Position numbers and translations under genes: made by a program
Assembly: GCF_024733565.1 (NCBI RefSeq)
Contig: NZ_JANIOC010000004.1
Coordinates: forward strand, 125,640-189,639
DNA length: 64,000 nt
Direction of reading: 5' to 3'
DNA from: Rossellomorea sp. SC111
GTDB lineage: Bacteria; Bacillota; Bacilli; Bacillales; Bacillaceae_B
Notes under the pieces: model-generated
What the model was told of the DNA's origin: nothing
Seen by the model: only the letters and a program-made list of their open reading frames with translations
Database searches by the model: none
Shown here: piece after piece, positions 1 through 7,136 of the stretch
Layout of the letters: each line of letters opens with the position of its first letter
Position numbering within the stretch: the first letter of the stretch is position 1

Positions 1-399
1 ATGACCTCGAGCCTCTAGCCGCCGGAGCTGGATTGAAAAAGCGCAGGCGGCTCGCCCAGAGGCGACAAGCATAAGATAAACAGGACGAGAAGGCGTTTTT
101 TGCCTTTTTGACCTCTTTAGCTTATGACCTCGAGCCTCTAGCCGCCGGAGCTGGATTGAAAAAGCGCAGGCGGCTCGCCCAGAGGCGACAAGCATAAGAT
201 GAACAGGACGAGAAGGCGTTCTTTGCCTTTTTGGCCTGTTTAGCTTATGACCTCGAGCCTTTAGCCGCCGGAGCTGGATTGAAAAAGCGCATGCGGCTCG
301 CCCAGAGGCGACAAGCATAAGATAAACAGGACGAGAAGGCGTTCTTTGCCTTTTTGGCCTGTTTATCTTATGACCTCGAGCCTCTAGCCGCCGGAGCTG
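1..399. repeat. Tandem array of a 123-bp hairpin-forming repeat (3.25 copies)
   Basis: Units begin at 1, 124, 247 and 370 (partial), so the period is exactly 123 bp with only a few substitutions between copies. Each unit can fold: CTTATG pairs with CATAAG, GCCTCT with AGAGGC, and AGCCGCC with GGCGGCT around a roughly 20-nt loop. Every unit also holds a short AAGGC...GCCTTTTT terminator-like hairpin. There is no reading frame through the array. The first copy may continue left of the window. From memory it resembles dispersed palindromic repeats of Bacillaceae, but that is not checked. Confidence 0.85.
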
Positions 400-408
400 A
401 ATAAAATC

Positions 409-441
409 AAAAAAAGCCACAGGGAATCATTCCCCATGGCT
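409..441 (-). terminator. Intrinsic terminator for the 33-aa peptide gene
   Basis: AGCCA (415-419) pairs with TGGCT (437-441) and GGGAAT with ATTCCC inside. A run of seven A on the + strand (409-415) becomes the U-tract for minus-strand transcription. It lies about 45 bp downstream of the small peptide stop at 486. Confidence 0.75.
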
Positions 442-485
442 ATCGCTATAATAGGAAATCATACACTCATTCACACTATGAAAAA

Positions 486-587
486 TCAGCTAAAAAAGGA
501 CAGACTTGTCCCGAGGACGGCTGAAATTCCAATAATAGACATCATTAATAGTCGGTACTTTTTGATGTCTACAGTGAACGTATGCAT
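486..587 (-). CDS. Small hydrophobic peptide, 33 aa
   Basis: I do not recognise this gene. It is shorter than usual ORF cut-offs, but it has a strong ribosome site (AAAGGAGGG, six bases before the ATG at 587) and its own intrinsic terminator at 409-441, which together make a complete minus-strand transcription unit. The peptide starts MHTFTVDIKKYRLLMMSIIG and ends ...LSFFS. A charged N-terminal third with a KKYR cluster is followed by a hydrophobic stretch long enough for a membrane segment or weak signal sequence. Possible roles, all inference, are a small membrane protein, a toxin-like peptide or a secreted signal. It sits between the 123-bp repeat array and a divergent small gene at 723. 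Confidence 0.6.
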   Translation of the reverse strand: MHTFTVDIKKYRLLMMSIIGISAVLGTSLSFFS

Positions 588-722
588 GATATTCCCTCCT
601 TTAGTATGTAAGATTCATTTTAATTATATCTCTCTTCCTTTTTTTGGACAAGGGGAGAATTTATATCTGTCACACGCACGGCTCATACTAAGAGCCTAAA
701 TCAACTTGGAGGTTATTTGTTT

Positions 723-863
723 ATGAAAAAGCCTAATCAAACGAATATGAAATCCACGACATCAGGGACGGACCCACAACAGGTGAAAAAGCAAATTCAA
801 AAAGACGTAGCTGCAGGGCAAGGTGCCATGACTTCCCGGGAAGCGGGAGCCATGCGAGATTAG
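723..863 (+). CDS. Small hydrophilic protein, 46 aa, possibly spore-associated
   Basis: The 46-codon ORF starts at an ATG preceded by TTGGAGG about nine bases upstream and ends just before a strong terminator at 873-898. The product is rich in Gln, Lys, Thr and Ser (DPQQVKKQIQKDVAAGQGAM in the middle) with no hydrophobic segment. Its composition recalls small acid-soluble spore proteins, particularly the Gln-rich gamma type, but I see no diagnostic SASP motif, so that link is only a suggestion. It forms a monocistronic unit. Confidence 0.6.
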   Translation: MKKPNQTNMKSTTSGTDPQQVKKQIQKDVAAGQGAMTSREAGAMRD

Positions 864-872
864 TGATGCAAA

Positions 873-898
873 GGGGGCGGTTCTCATCGCCCCTTTTT
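873..898 (+). terminator. Intrinsic terminator after the 46-aa gene
   Basis: GGGGCG (874-879) pairs with CGCCCC (888-893), followed by TTTTT. The loop GTTCTCAT resembles part of the dispersed GGGACGGTTCTCATGC repeat family found elsewhere in the window. Confidence 0.85.
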
Positions 899-974
899 CC
901 TTCCAAAAAGGAAATGATACAAGGTAGAATGTCCCATTCAGATGTTTTATAATAATGGGAAGGAGGTGAGAAAA

Positions 975-1298
975 ATGGAGAAGCAGATACTTGAAATACT
1001 GTTGGATTTACGTGGCGAGATGAAAGAAGTGCGCAGTGACATGAAGGAATTTCGAAGTGAGCTGATGACGACTCAAGCTGATGTTCGCAGCATCCGTTCC
1101 GATCTGAAACAGACCCAAGCGGACGTAAAAAACATCAAAGCAACTGTCGACCGGATTGAAGCCTCACAAACCGAAGATGTACTTGCTTTAATAAAAGTGA
1201 CGAAGCAAACCATAGATTCCGAATTTCACTATGTGAATGCGAAAACGACAGACATCGATAAACGGGTATTCAACCTTGAGAACCGGGTGGAACGGTAA
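975..1298 (+). CDS. Coiled-coil protein, 107 aa, function unknown
   Basis: An upstream in-frame ATG exists at 942, but AGGAGGTGAG lies directly before the ATG at 975, which is therefore chosen. The protein is almost entirely charged heptad-like sequence: MKEVRSDMKEFRSEL and IRSDLKQTQADVKNIKATVD are near-repeats (RSDMKEF / RSDLKQT), so a long dimeric coiled coil is likely. There is no signal peptide or membrane segment. Similar short coiled-coil proteins are common and unannotated in Bacillaceae. No operon partner is evident. Confidence 0.75.
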   Translation: MEKQILEILLDLRGEMKEVRSDMKEFRSELMTTQADVRSIRSDLKQTQADVKNIKATVDRIEASQTEDVLALIKVTKQTIDSEFHYVNAKTTDIDKRVFNLENRVER

Positions 1299-1698
1299 CA
1301 TGTTGCAGCATGAATCCCTCTCATTCCCCTTCCCCACACATTTTTTCTTCGTCTTTCGTTGGTACTTTGCTCCCCCCTAATAACGATCTTTTTTCCACTT
1401 ATAAGGCTTATCTGCCCAATGAAACAACAAAACAAATAAGAAAATGCAGAAGCAGATACTGATATTTTCTATTCACCTGATCTCTCCGTTTTTGATGAAT
1501 TGATAGAGGATCTTAACGACAAAATAGATCAGCGGTAACCGGATGCTTTTTTTAAACATGAAGAGACTCCTTCCAGCGTGACATGTTATGTAATTTATTT
1601 CCGTTTTACCATTTATAGAAGATCGTGAACACTAATAAAAAGCCAACAGAGTATCCATCCTCTGTGGATTTTACTATCTATCTTCTATACCGACTCCC
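1299..1698. other. Intergenic stretch with a possible gene fragment and a terminator
   Basis: There is no complete gene. The + strand frame 1446-1538 encodes about 30 residues (ADTDIFYSPDLSVFDELIED and onwards) ending at TAA, with an upstream stop and no start or ribosome site. It may be a decayed 3' end of a small gene. Near 1637-1673 the sequence CCaACAGAG...CTCTGTGG forms a hairpin with an A-rich left flank, a plausible terminator for the minus-strand gene that ends at 1699. Confidence 0.4.
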
Positions 1699-2352
1699 TT
1701 ATAAAACCCGTTCCTTCTCCCCATCAGAAATCCTTAAGTGAACGTTCATGGAACCTCCCCCATCCACATGATAGGGGACATCTGATAAGTCGAGTAACTC
1801 TTTGACCTCAACCATTTTTTCACAATTGGCTTCTACTGTGATTCTATAAGGACCACCCTCATTCATCAGGGAGGTCCTACGGTGATCCTCATCCGGAATA
1901 TATGAATCCAGGAATTCGATGTCGAATGTGACCGGATCACCACTATGGTTGGTGATCAGCAGATGACATTCCCCGTTTAATTCGTCCTCACTGACCCGCT
2001 CGAAATCACACGTCCCCGTACCATCATACGAAATGGCTGCAATTCCTTCGGCAAACGTTTCCTGGTATAACATAACCAGACCCAAGGGTAATAACGAATA
2101 AGAAAATAAAACGATGATGACCGTTCGTATATGATATTTAGAAATCCCCTTCACAAGTAATACGATGGCAAAGATAAATAAGAAAGATCCTATGATTGCA
2201 AGTACATTGTATCCATCTTGATCACTGATAGGAAAAGACATGAACGTCATCCGCTCGAAAATCATTTGATGGTTGGGAAAAGGGAAATAGAGCGACATAC
2301 AAATAATCAGGATCAAGCACGAAGCAATGAGATATTTTTTATTTTTAATCAT
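1699..2352 (-). CDS. Membrane protein with C-terminal extracytoplasmic domain, 217 aa
   Basis: Not recognised. About three transmembrane segments lie in the first half (residues ~7-25, ~47-67 and ~76-96). A hydrophilic domain of about 115 residues follows; its alternating hydrophobic pattern (CHLLITNHSGDPVTFDIEF) looks like a beta-sandwich and probably lies outside the membrane. It contains three Cys residues (TCDFER, ECHLLI, ANCEKM). The 64-aa membrane protein gene at 2459-2653 lies about 100 bp upstream on the same strand, so the two may be co-transcribed. A hairpin at about 1637-1673 probably ends the unit. Confidence 0.7.
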   Translation of the reverse strand: MIKNKKYLIASCLILIICMSLYFPFPNHQMIFERMTFMSFPISDQDGYNVLAIIGSFLFIFAIVLLVKGISKYHIRTVIIVLFSYSLLPLGLVMLYQETFAEGIAAISYDGTGTCDFERVSEDELNGECHLLITNHSGDPVTFDIEFLDSYIPDEDHRRTSLMNEGGPYRITVEANCEKMVEVKELLDLSDVPYHVDGGGSMNVHLRISDGEKERVL

Positions 2353-2458
2353 GTTTTCAACTTCCTTTTTTTCAATAATCTATGTATCAACCGTAGTTGC
2401 TGGAAGGAACAAATTCTAATGTCACTCTAATCATTAATCCTGGTAAACAAGAGAATGT

Positions 2459-2653
2459 CTATCCTTTCATATGTTGCTTAAGATCAAAAATACCTATCGT
2501 TCCACAAACTAATACGCCCATTGCTAAAAGAACTGTAAGGATCCAGTTCTCTCCCCAACTTGTAATGCATGTAAACAAATTACAGATCGCAATAGCCAGA
2601 CATCCATATTTCGCACTCCATTTGGCCGGTTTGGAAGATTTATCTGTGCTCAA
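2459..2653 (-). CDS. Small two-helix membrane protein, 64 aa
   Basis: The start codon is TTG at 2653, with a modest AAAGGA about eleven bases upstream, so start certainty is moderate. A polar N-terminus (KSSKPAKWSAKYG) precedes two hydrophobic helices (residues ~17-32 and ~38-58), and the protein ends in KQHMKG. No family is recognised. It is the likely first gene of a two-gene unit with the 217-aa membrane protein downstream. Overlapping + strand frames lack ribosome sites and look like shadows. Confidence 0.5.
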   Translation of the reverse strand: MSTDKSSKPAKWSAKYGCLAIAICNLFTCITSWGENWILTVLLAMGVLVCGTIGIFDLKQHMKG

Positions 2654-3025
2654 GGATTTTCACGTCCTTTCTGTCGTCCTCTGGTTCAACTTCACTATCA
2701 ATCTTTCATCCTTTTGCTTCCCGTTGGCAAAACAATAGCTAATTACACTACCAATTATTTCAAATAAATGAATGTTTTACAATCCTTTCATGAATTTGTG
2801 CGGGATTATCAACATTCATGCCAGCTTGTCGAATTTCCTTTATTTCTCCTATCCTCTATACCTCTTTTATTAAAATATTTATATGTCGACCGGATTTCGC
2901 AAGCTATCCCGATTTTTACCGGTGATTTCCCCATCCTATACTTGTATAAAAAGAAAATGCATTCAGACGTTTTATAGTATGATAGTCATAGATTAATGGT
3001 ATTCACTAACAAAAGGAGTTGGTCT
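2654..3025. other. Intergenic stretch, possible decayed coding fragments
   Basis: No gene with a ribosome site is found. On the minus strand two short frames read as protein-like fragments broken by stops, one containing EIRQAGMNVDNPAQIHERIV near 2770-2850. They could be remnants of a dead gene, but I cannot name it. A + strand frame of 69 codons at 2768 has no ribosome site and atypical composition. Between 2945 and 3000 a TATAGTATGATAG-like stretch may be the promoter of the gene at 3026. Confidence 0.3.
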
Positions 3026-3217
3026 ATGATGAATGATGGAACGAAAGTCATTGAAGACGGCGGGGGCCAGGGTGGCGTCACCTGGAAAGTTGCCTCCCGG
3101 AGTACTTCGGGCAGTTATACAATCGTCTTATATATAAGCGCAAACGGCGGGAGTCAGTGGAAAAGGGTCACATATGACAACAGCGGAAAAATCGTGAAAG
3201 TGGTCTACGGGAGTTAA
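3026..3217 (+). CDS. Small Gly-rich protein, 63 aa, unknown function
   Basis: The ATG at 3026 is preceded by AAAAGGAG eight bases upstream and chosen over an earlier in-frame ATG at 2996. The product is Gly/Ser rich (EDGGGQGGVTWKVASRSTSG) and ends in alternating beta-type sequence with two Trp. No signal peptide or membrane segment is seen. A strong bidirectional terminator follows directly. I do not recognise the family; it could be a small soluble beta-sheet protein or a fragment-like domain. It is transcribed towards, and separated by the terminator from, the anti-sigma gene on the opposite strand. Confidence 0.6.
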   Translation: MMNDGTKVIEDGGGQGGVTWKVASRSTSGSYTIVLYISANGGSQWKRVTYDNSGKIVKVVYGS

Positions 3218-3221
3218 CAGG

Positions 3222-3256
3222 AAAAGGATGATGGTGCAGGAACCATCATCCTTTTT
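3222..3256. terminator. Bidirectional intrinsic terminator
   Basis: AAAAGGATGATGGT (3222-3235) pairs perfectly with ACCATCATCCTTTT (3242-3255) around a six-base loop. U-tracts result on both strands. It separates the converging genes ending at 3217 (+) and 3259 (-). Confidence 0.9.
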
Positions 3257-3258
3257 CA

Positions 3259-3897
3259 TTAACGGAAGGATTCCGCTATTTTGATCATGTCGTCTTTGGT
3301 GAGGGTGATGCCTGACCGCGCCGGCATGTATTTCATTTCATACAAGGCTTCCCCGTCTATCCATGTCAGTATACTCGTCTTTAAAGGACCCTCTGATTCG
3401 GTATAGCTCCCTTTAGACGAACCGACTTTCACTGGATCCTGTGATAGGGACAGATCCGTTCCCGGCTCAAGAAGTTGAAATGACATCGTGATCGTCTGCT
3501 TTTCCGGACCCATGAGAGTGACGATTTGTGCGTTTCCGTAGGGACCTTCCTTCGCTTCCGAGCTGACATTTTTCACGTTGAAAGGAACTTTGGTGATGAA
3601 TTTGAACTCTTTTCCCAGGAATTCCGGACGATCGCTTGCTTCATATAACGGCGCGCTCGCATTGTTCCCGATGATGCCCAGCTGTGTTCCACCGAAGTAC
3701 ACAAAGATCGAAAGGCAGGCGGCGAAGAATAGGAAAGACAGGACAGGGGCAAAAACCGGTTTTTTCGAAATGGAAAACGACTTGGATGGCTTAGAATGGA
3801 CTTCATTCAGGATATTCTCTCTCATCTTTTCGGTAAATCCCCTGCCTTTGAACGTTTCTTCTTTCATCAATCCACGTAAAGATTTCAGTTCATCCAT
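3259..3897 (-). CDS. Membrane-anchored anti-sigma factor-like protein, 212 aa
   Basis: Its position directly after an ECF sigma gene, with an 8-bp overlap, and its topology indicate a cognate anti-sigma factor. A cytoplasmic N-terminus of about 48 residues (KSLRGLMKEETFKGRGFTEK...) would bind the sigma factor, one transmembrane helix spans residues ~50-70, and about 140 residues lie outside. I do not see a canonical HxxxCxxC zinc anti-sigma motif, so this is not a ZAS-type domain. The outer part (GPEKQTITMSFQLLEPGTDL) looks like a beta-rich sensor domain. The stress it responds to cannot be read from sequence. Confidence 0.75.
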   Translation of the reverse strand: MDELKSLRGLMKEETFKGRGFTEKMRENILNEVHSKPSKSFSISKKPVFAPVLSFLFFAACLSIFVYFGGTQLGIIGNNASAPLYEASDRPEFLGKEFKFITKVPFNVKNVSSEAKEGPYGNAQIVTLMGPEKQTITMSFQLLEPGTDLSLSQDPVKVGSSKGSYTESEGPLKTSILTWIDGEALYEMKYMPARSGITLTKDDMIKIAESFR

Positions 3898-4429
3898 TCT
3901 TAAACACCTCGCTTCGCTTGATCGTGGAACCGAGCAGGGCTTTGCCTCTTGTCAGCCGGGTCTTCACTGTATTCGTGTTGATGTCGAGACTTGCACCGAT
4001 TTCGGCAAGCTTCATTTCTTCAAAATAATAGAGGAAAATGACTTCCCGATATTTAACTGGAAGGTCCAGGACGTTTTGAATCAGCTCAGAATTCTGCTCA
4101 TTTTTGATCACGGTCTGTTCCGGCGCACCCATCTTTCCCTTCACCATATCGTTGATCTTATTGGAAATACTGATCATTCTAGTATCCCATCTCCTTAAAT
4201 AATCCTTGCAGTGGTTAATAGCGACAGAGATGATCCAAGTCTTGAGGGAAGAATCCTCCCTGAACGTATCCATTTTTTGATAAAACTTGATGAAGATCTC
4301 CTGGGTGAGATCTTCAGCTTGGCTATGTTCTTTTACATAGGAGAAGACCACATAATAGACATCATTTCCGTATTTCGTCATCGCTTCCTCAAGGAGTCTG
4401 TCCTTCTCGTATTTCGTCAGCTGTTCCAT
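3890..4429 (-). CDS. ECF-type RNA polymerase sigma factor, 179 aa
   Basis: Length and motifs are those of an extracytoplasmic-function sigma factor. Region 2 is at residues ~20-90, with AEDLTQEIFIKFYQKMDTF and a W-I-x(4)-N-x-C-K-D-Y-L-R-R sequence. Region 4 is at ~115-170, with LPVKYREVIFLYYFEEMKLA and the helix-turn-helix INTNTVKTRLTRGKALL. No region 1.1 or 3 is present. The downstream gene overlaps by 8 bp and encodes its probable membrane anti-sigma factor. An ECF-like promoter (TAAAAC, 17 bp, CGTC) lies at 4461-4487, consistent with autoregulation. The exact ECF group was not determined. Confidence 0.92.
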   Translation of the reverse strand: MEQLTKYEKDRLLEEAMTKYGNDVYYVVFSYVKEHSQAEDLTQEIFIKFYQKMDTFREDSSLKTWIISVAINHCKDYLRRWDTRMISISNKINDMVKGKMGAPEQTVIKNEQNSELIQNVLDLPVKYREVIFLYYFEEMKLAEIGASLDINTNTVKTRLTRGKALLGSTIKRSEVFKNG

Positions 4430-4460
4430 AATTCACCTGCTTTGTATGTAACATTAATGA

Positions 4461-4487
4461 GACGCATCTCAAATAGAAAAAGTTTTA
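4461..4487 (-). promoter_or_regulatory. Candidate ECF sigma autoregulatory promoter
   Basis: On the minus strand TAAAAC (4487-4482) is followed after 17 bases by CGTC (4464-4461). This matches the generic Bacillus ECF layout TGAAAC-N16/17-CGTC with one -35 mismatch. Predicted transcription would begin about 20-25 bases before the sigma start codon at 4429. Confidence 0.6.
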
Positions 4488-4510
4488 TTTTTACAGTTTT
4501 ATCCATAAAT

Positions 4511-4542
4511 AAAACCTGTCGAGTCTCCTCGCACAGGTTTTC
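4511..4542. terminator. Intrinsic terminator after the YhhN-family gene
   Basis: AAACCTGT (4512-4519) pairs with ACAGGTTT (4533-4540), extended inside by CGAG/CTCG. On the minus strand it is followed by TTTTATTT. It separates the YhhN-family gene from the ECF sigma unit. Confidence 0.8.
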
Positions 4543-4583
4543 ATCAGGCAGTTCTCGTTTTCATTATGACAAAACATGTAAGA

Positions 4584-5240
4584 TCAGACAATCCTTTCTT
4601 TTATTTGTTGAAGATGCGCGAGACTGGACGCAATCAGGAACTGTGCTGAATAGTAGGTTGACATGATCAGGACATCTGAATATGGGACTGCTGCCACAAA
4701 CATATTCCAGGACAGAATCGAGTCAGATAGGACAAACAGAATGCTGCCTGAAATAGCCCACCTGTTTCCGGTCATCATGGCCGAAAATGCCATCAAGGAA
4801 ATGATCACCATGTAAGCAATGACCGGGATGACGAGACCACCCTCCCCTCCCGTTCGAAGGGCTGAAATAAGCCCGCTGCCGATGGTGAAAGAATACAATG
4901 CGATCGGGATGATCGCTGCAAGCCTCCACTTGTTTATACGGGAGACTTTGAAAAACCCCAAGCAGTAGAAAACATGACCGACAAGGAAGGCACCAAGCCC
5001 TGCTACAAACGAAACGGCGATGAACGCATCCCCCAGCGTGCAGAAGACGAGTCCGATAAGGATGAAACGTATGGCCCCTGCTGATTTGGAGGCAACCTGA
5101 CCCCGGGCGTAGAACATGATCAGGATCATCGGGATGAGTTTAAAAATGACTTTGACCGGTAAAGGATCTGATGGGATGACTAAGTAAAGAGCCGCCATGA
5201 GGGCGATAAGCACAGGAAAAAACCATGATTTCATGAACAT
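4584..5240 (-). CDS. YhhN/TMEM86-family (lysoplasmalogenase-like) membrane protein, 218 aa
   Basis: It is a polytopic protein with about eight hydrophobic helices. The sequence FILIGLVFCTLGDAFIAVSF followed by FLVGHVFYCLGFF is typical of the YhhN family, whose animal members (TMEM86) hydrolyse the vinyl-ether bond of lysoplasmalogens. The conserved acidic GD in LGDAF and a later SD (LSDSILSW) fit that family. Bacterial activity is unproven, so only the family is asserted. The start at 5240 is favoured by AGGATGTGA directly upstream; an ATG two codons later (5234) is possible. It is monocistronic, with a terminator at 4511-4542. Confidence 0.8.
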   Translation of the reverse strand: MFMKSWFFPVLIALMAALYLVIPSDPLPVKVIFKLIPMILIMFYARGQVASKSAGAIRFILIGLVFCTLGDAFIAVSFVAGLGAFLVGHVFYCLGFFKVSRINKWRLAAIIPIALYSFTIGSGLISALRTGGEGGLVIPVIAYMVIISLMAFSAMMTGNRWAISGSILFVLSDSILSWNMFVAAVPYSDVLIMSTYYSAQFLIASSLAHLQQIKERIV

Positions 5241-5407
5241 TCACATCCTGAGATTTATTTATCCTTTGGTATATATACTCGTTATGTGGAGGAAATCCCT
5301 TTAATTCAGGCAAGTCCCTTCGTCTCTCGCCATCAAGTTTTACCGATGTAGTCGATCATCAAGATGGAGAACGTTCGGAGATGTCGACTATTCTTTCTTT
5401 TGAACAA

Positions 5408-5436
5408 CAAAAAAGGACGTTACCAGAGGAACGTCC
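5408..5436 (-). terminator. Intrinsic terminator of the PadR-HAAS unit
   Basis: GGACGTT (5415-5421) pairs with AACGTCC (5430-5436), and the A-run at 5409-5414 gives a U-tract on the minus strand, 12 bp past the stop at 5448. Confidence 0.85.
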
Positions 5437-5447
5437 CAACTGCTTTA

Positions 5448-6218
5448 TTACATCACTGGCCGTGACTGCTTTTCCTTCTTTTTGTCCTTCAATATAAGAA
5501 GGACAAAGTATCCTCCCACAAAAACAGGAAGAGAAATGCCGGTCAAGATAAGTTTCGTTTCTTCAGAAAAAGAGCTTTGCTGAATGAGCATTTCCGGTCC
5601 ATTGAGGAGGACCGCCAGAATGATCATCATCCAAGTTTTCGACCAAAGAGAAACGCCAATCAGGACAGCGATCGCTAGTGCCAGTGCAAAAAACTCCCCA
5701 ACCCCTTCAATCGCCACTGTTGGTGCATCGATGATCTGGCTTAGAAATAAAAGCCCTGTTAGCAGTACCATCGGGACTCCGCCAAGAATCAGAAATAATG
5801 TCCACTCCCGTACTTTTGATACAGGGTGACTTGATACGTATTTAAATACTGCTGCGGTACAGAACAGAAACCCCGTAATGACTAGGGGATAACCAATTAA
5901 TACAAACAGCGAATACTCCAGGTCCCCGCTTAACGCGTCACCTAATACGATAAAAGACAAGGCGCCAAGCAATACCATCACAATATATTTGAAGATACTT
6001 TTATAATCGATCGGCATCTCTCCCGAAATTTGATCCATATACTCCCGTGGTGTCAAACCTGTTACCTCCGCTACACTCTTTCCCCTTTTCTCGGTTTCAA
6101 CCAAATGGTCCTCCAGTTCCCCCACAATCTCATCGACTTCTTTTTCGTTCTTCCCGCTTGAGATCAAATAGATTCTCAGATTCCCTAAAAAGTCTTCACT
6201 CTCTTTCGATAATGACAT
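5448..6218 (-). CDS. HAAS-domain membrane protein, 256 aa
   Basis: An open frame begins further upstream (6269), but GGAGGAGTAAGC directly precedes the ATG at 6218, which is chosen. Residues ~1-70 form an alpha-helical HAAS-type signalling domain (FLGNLRIYLISSGKNEKEVD, EIVGELEDHLVE). Six or so transmembrane helices follow, and the protein ends in a basic tail (KDKKKEKQ). HAAS domains are typically encoded beside PadR regulators, and that is the case here: the PadR stop and this start are two bases apart. The likely role is in a PadR-controlled membrane function; the substrate is unknown. Confidence 0.8.
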   Translation of the reverse strand: MSLSKESEDFLGNLRIYLISSGKNEKEVDEIVGELEDHLVETEKRGKSVAEVTGLTPREYMDQISGEMPIDYKSIFKYIVMVLLGALSFIVLGDALSGDLEYSLFVLIGYPLVITGFLFCTAAVFKYVSSHPVSKVREWTLFLILGGVPMVLLTGLLFLSQIIDAPTVAIEGVGEFFALALAIAVLIGVSLWSKTWMMIILAVLLNGPEMLIQQSSFSEETKLILTGISLPVFVGGYFVLLILKDKKKEKQSRPVM

Positions 6219-6220
6219 GC

Positions 6221-6544
6221 TTACTCCTCCTCCAATAGTTGATTCACGCTCACAGAAACTTCTCTCCATCTTTTTTTGAAATCCGCCAACTCTTCTTCCC
6301 CTTTTGGCGTGATGTAATAATATTTCCGTTTCGGACCGCCGGAAGGCATTTCTTTCTGACAGGCTGTCACGAGCCCTTCTTTCTTCATACGAAGGAGCAA
6401 CGGGTAAATGCTTCCTTCCTTGACCATTTTGAATCCATTCGTGGCAAGCTTCTCCATCATTTCATATCCATACACTTCACCTTTTGAAATAATGGAAAGC
6501 AGGCAACCTTCCAGGATCCCCTTCAATAACTGACTGGATGACAC
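6221..6544 (-). CDS. PadR-family transcriptional regulator, 107 aa
   Basis: The start is GTG at 6544 after a GGGGGAA ribosome site. It has the compact PadR winged helix: LLKGILEGCLLSIISKGEVY with YGYEMMEKL, then the wing GSIYPLLLRMKKEGLV and KRKYYYITPKGEEEL. Residues ~80-107 form the short C-terminal dimerisation helix of subfamily 2. PadR proteins usually repress the adjacent membrane operon. Two perfect dyads at 6575-6587 and 6624-6634 upstream are candidate operators. It is co-transcribed with the HAAS protein downstream. Confidence 0.93.
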   Translation of the reverse strand: MSSSQLLKGILEGCLLSIISKGEVYGYEMMEKLATNGFKMVKEGSIYPLLLRMKKEGLVTACQKEMPSGGPKRKYYYITPKGEEELADFKKRWREVSVSVNQLLEEE

Positions 6545-6574
6545 CCTCGTTCCCCCTCTCTACACCCTAACTAC

Positions 6575-6634
6575 ATTGCAAAGCAATATAGTCCCTCAAA
6601 AAAAATTCCGGATTTGAACTGTCTTGTAATACAA
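6575..6634. promoter_or_regulatory. Candidate PadR operators (two perfect dyads)
   Basis: ATTGC-AAA-GCAAT spans 6575-6587 and TTGTA-A-TACAA spans 6624-6634, 37 bp apart and 31-90 bp upstream of the PadR start. Both are exact inverted repeats. Binding is inferred from position only; the arms do not match each other closely. Confidence 0.45.
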
Positions 6635-6715
6635 TATAGATACATCTTAGCAGATACTGGAAACCAAATCAACCCCTCATAACGGAAGGTCGGCCACTAT
6701 GAGGGACGGACCTTC

Positions 6716-7135
6716 CTACTCTTCGTTCCTTTTTTTCCTGATGGAATAGACATAGATGGCGGGGATCAGCCCGCATACGAAAATAACTCCTCCAACGATT
6801 AAACCATCTGTCATATCGGCCCCTTCTGGTAAAGAGGTGATGACGCCCAATAAAACGGACAGGACGGTCACTACCACTACGGCCATCAACAAACTCTTCT
6901 TGGGGGGATGCCTTTCTTCTTCATGATCCACACTGATGCTCATGGACAAATAAGCTGATACCACGGTCGTCATAATAAATAGAAACCAAAGAGGATTATC
7001 CGTCATCCCGTCCAGTCCCGATGTGATAAAGTCATAGACAAGGATCCCGAGGATGCCTGCGTTCTGAAACAGGAACAGTACTCTAATATTTTTTAAGTTT
7101 TGTAGTTTCAGTCGCTCGTCTGTGATTTTCTTCAA
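6716..7135 (-). CDS. Membrane protein partnered with an XRE regulator, 139 aa
   Basis: The start is chosen as TTG at 7135, one base after the XRE regulator stop and preceded by GGGGGAG inside that gene; a start further upstream would overlap the regulator. The protein begins MKKITDERLKLQNLKNIRVL and has four transmembrane helices, with a conserved-looking TDNPLWFLFIMTTVVSAYLS stretch and SMSISVDHEEE. From memory this pairing of a small Cro-like regulator and a four-helix protein is frequent in Bacillus. Function is unknown. A dispersed hairpin repeat (6684-6716) overlaps the stop codon and may act as terminator. Confidence 0.8.
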   Translation of the reverse strand: MKKITDERLKLQNLKNIRVLFLFQNAGILGILVYDFITSGLDGMTDNPLWFLFIMTTVVSAYLSMSISVDHEEERHPPKKSLLMAVVVVTVLSVLLGVITSLPEGADMTDGLIVGGVIFVCGLIPAIYVYSIRKKRNEE

Positions 7136-7136
7136 C

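Noticed and set aside
1..399. rRNA or tRNA genes
   Set aside because: The hairpin repeat has no tRNA cloverleaf or rRNA-conserved segments; it is a tandem 123-bp element.
436..699. 87-codon + strand frame
   Set aside because: It overlaps the minus-strand 33-aa gene and its ribosome site, has no ribosome site of its own and has unlikely composition.
2397..2738. 113-codon + strand frame
   Set aside because: No ribosome site; overlaps the better-supported 64-aa membrane protein on the other strand.
3578..4198. 206-codon + strand frame opposite the sigma/anti-sigma genes
   Set aside because: Antisense to two well-supported genes; no recognisable domain.
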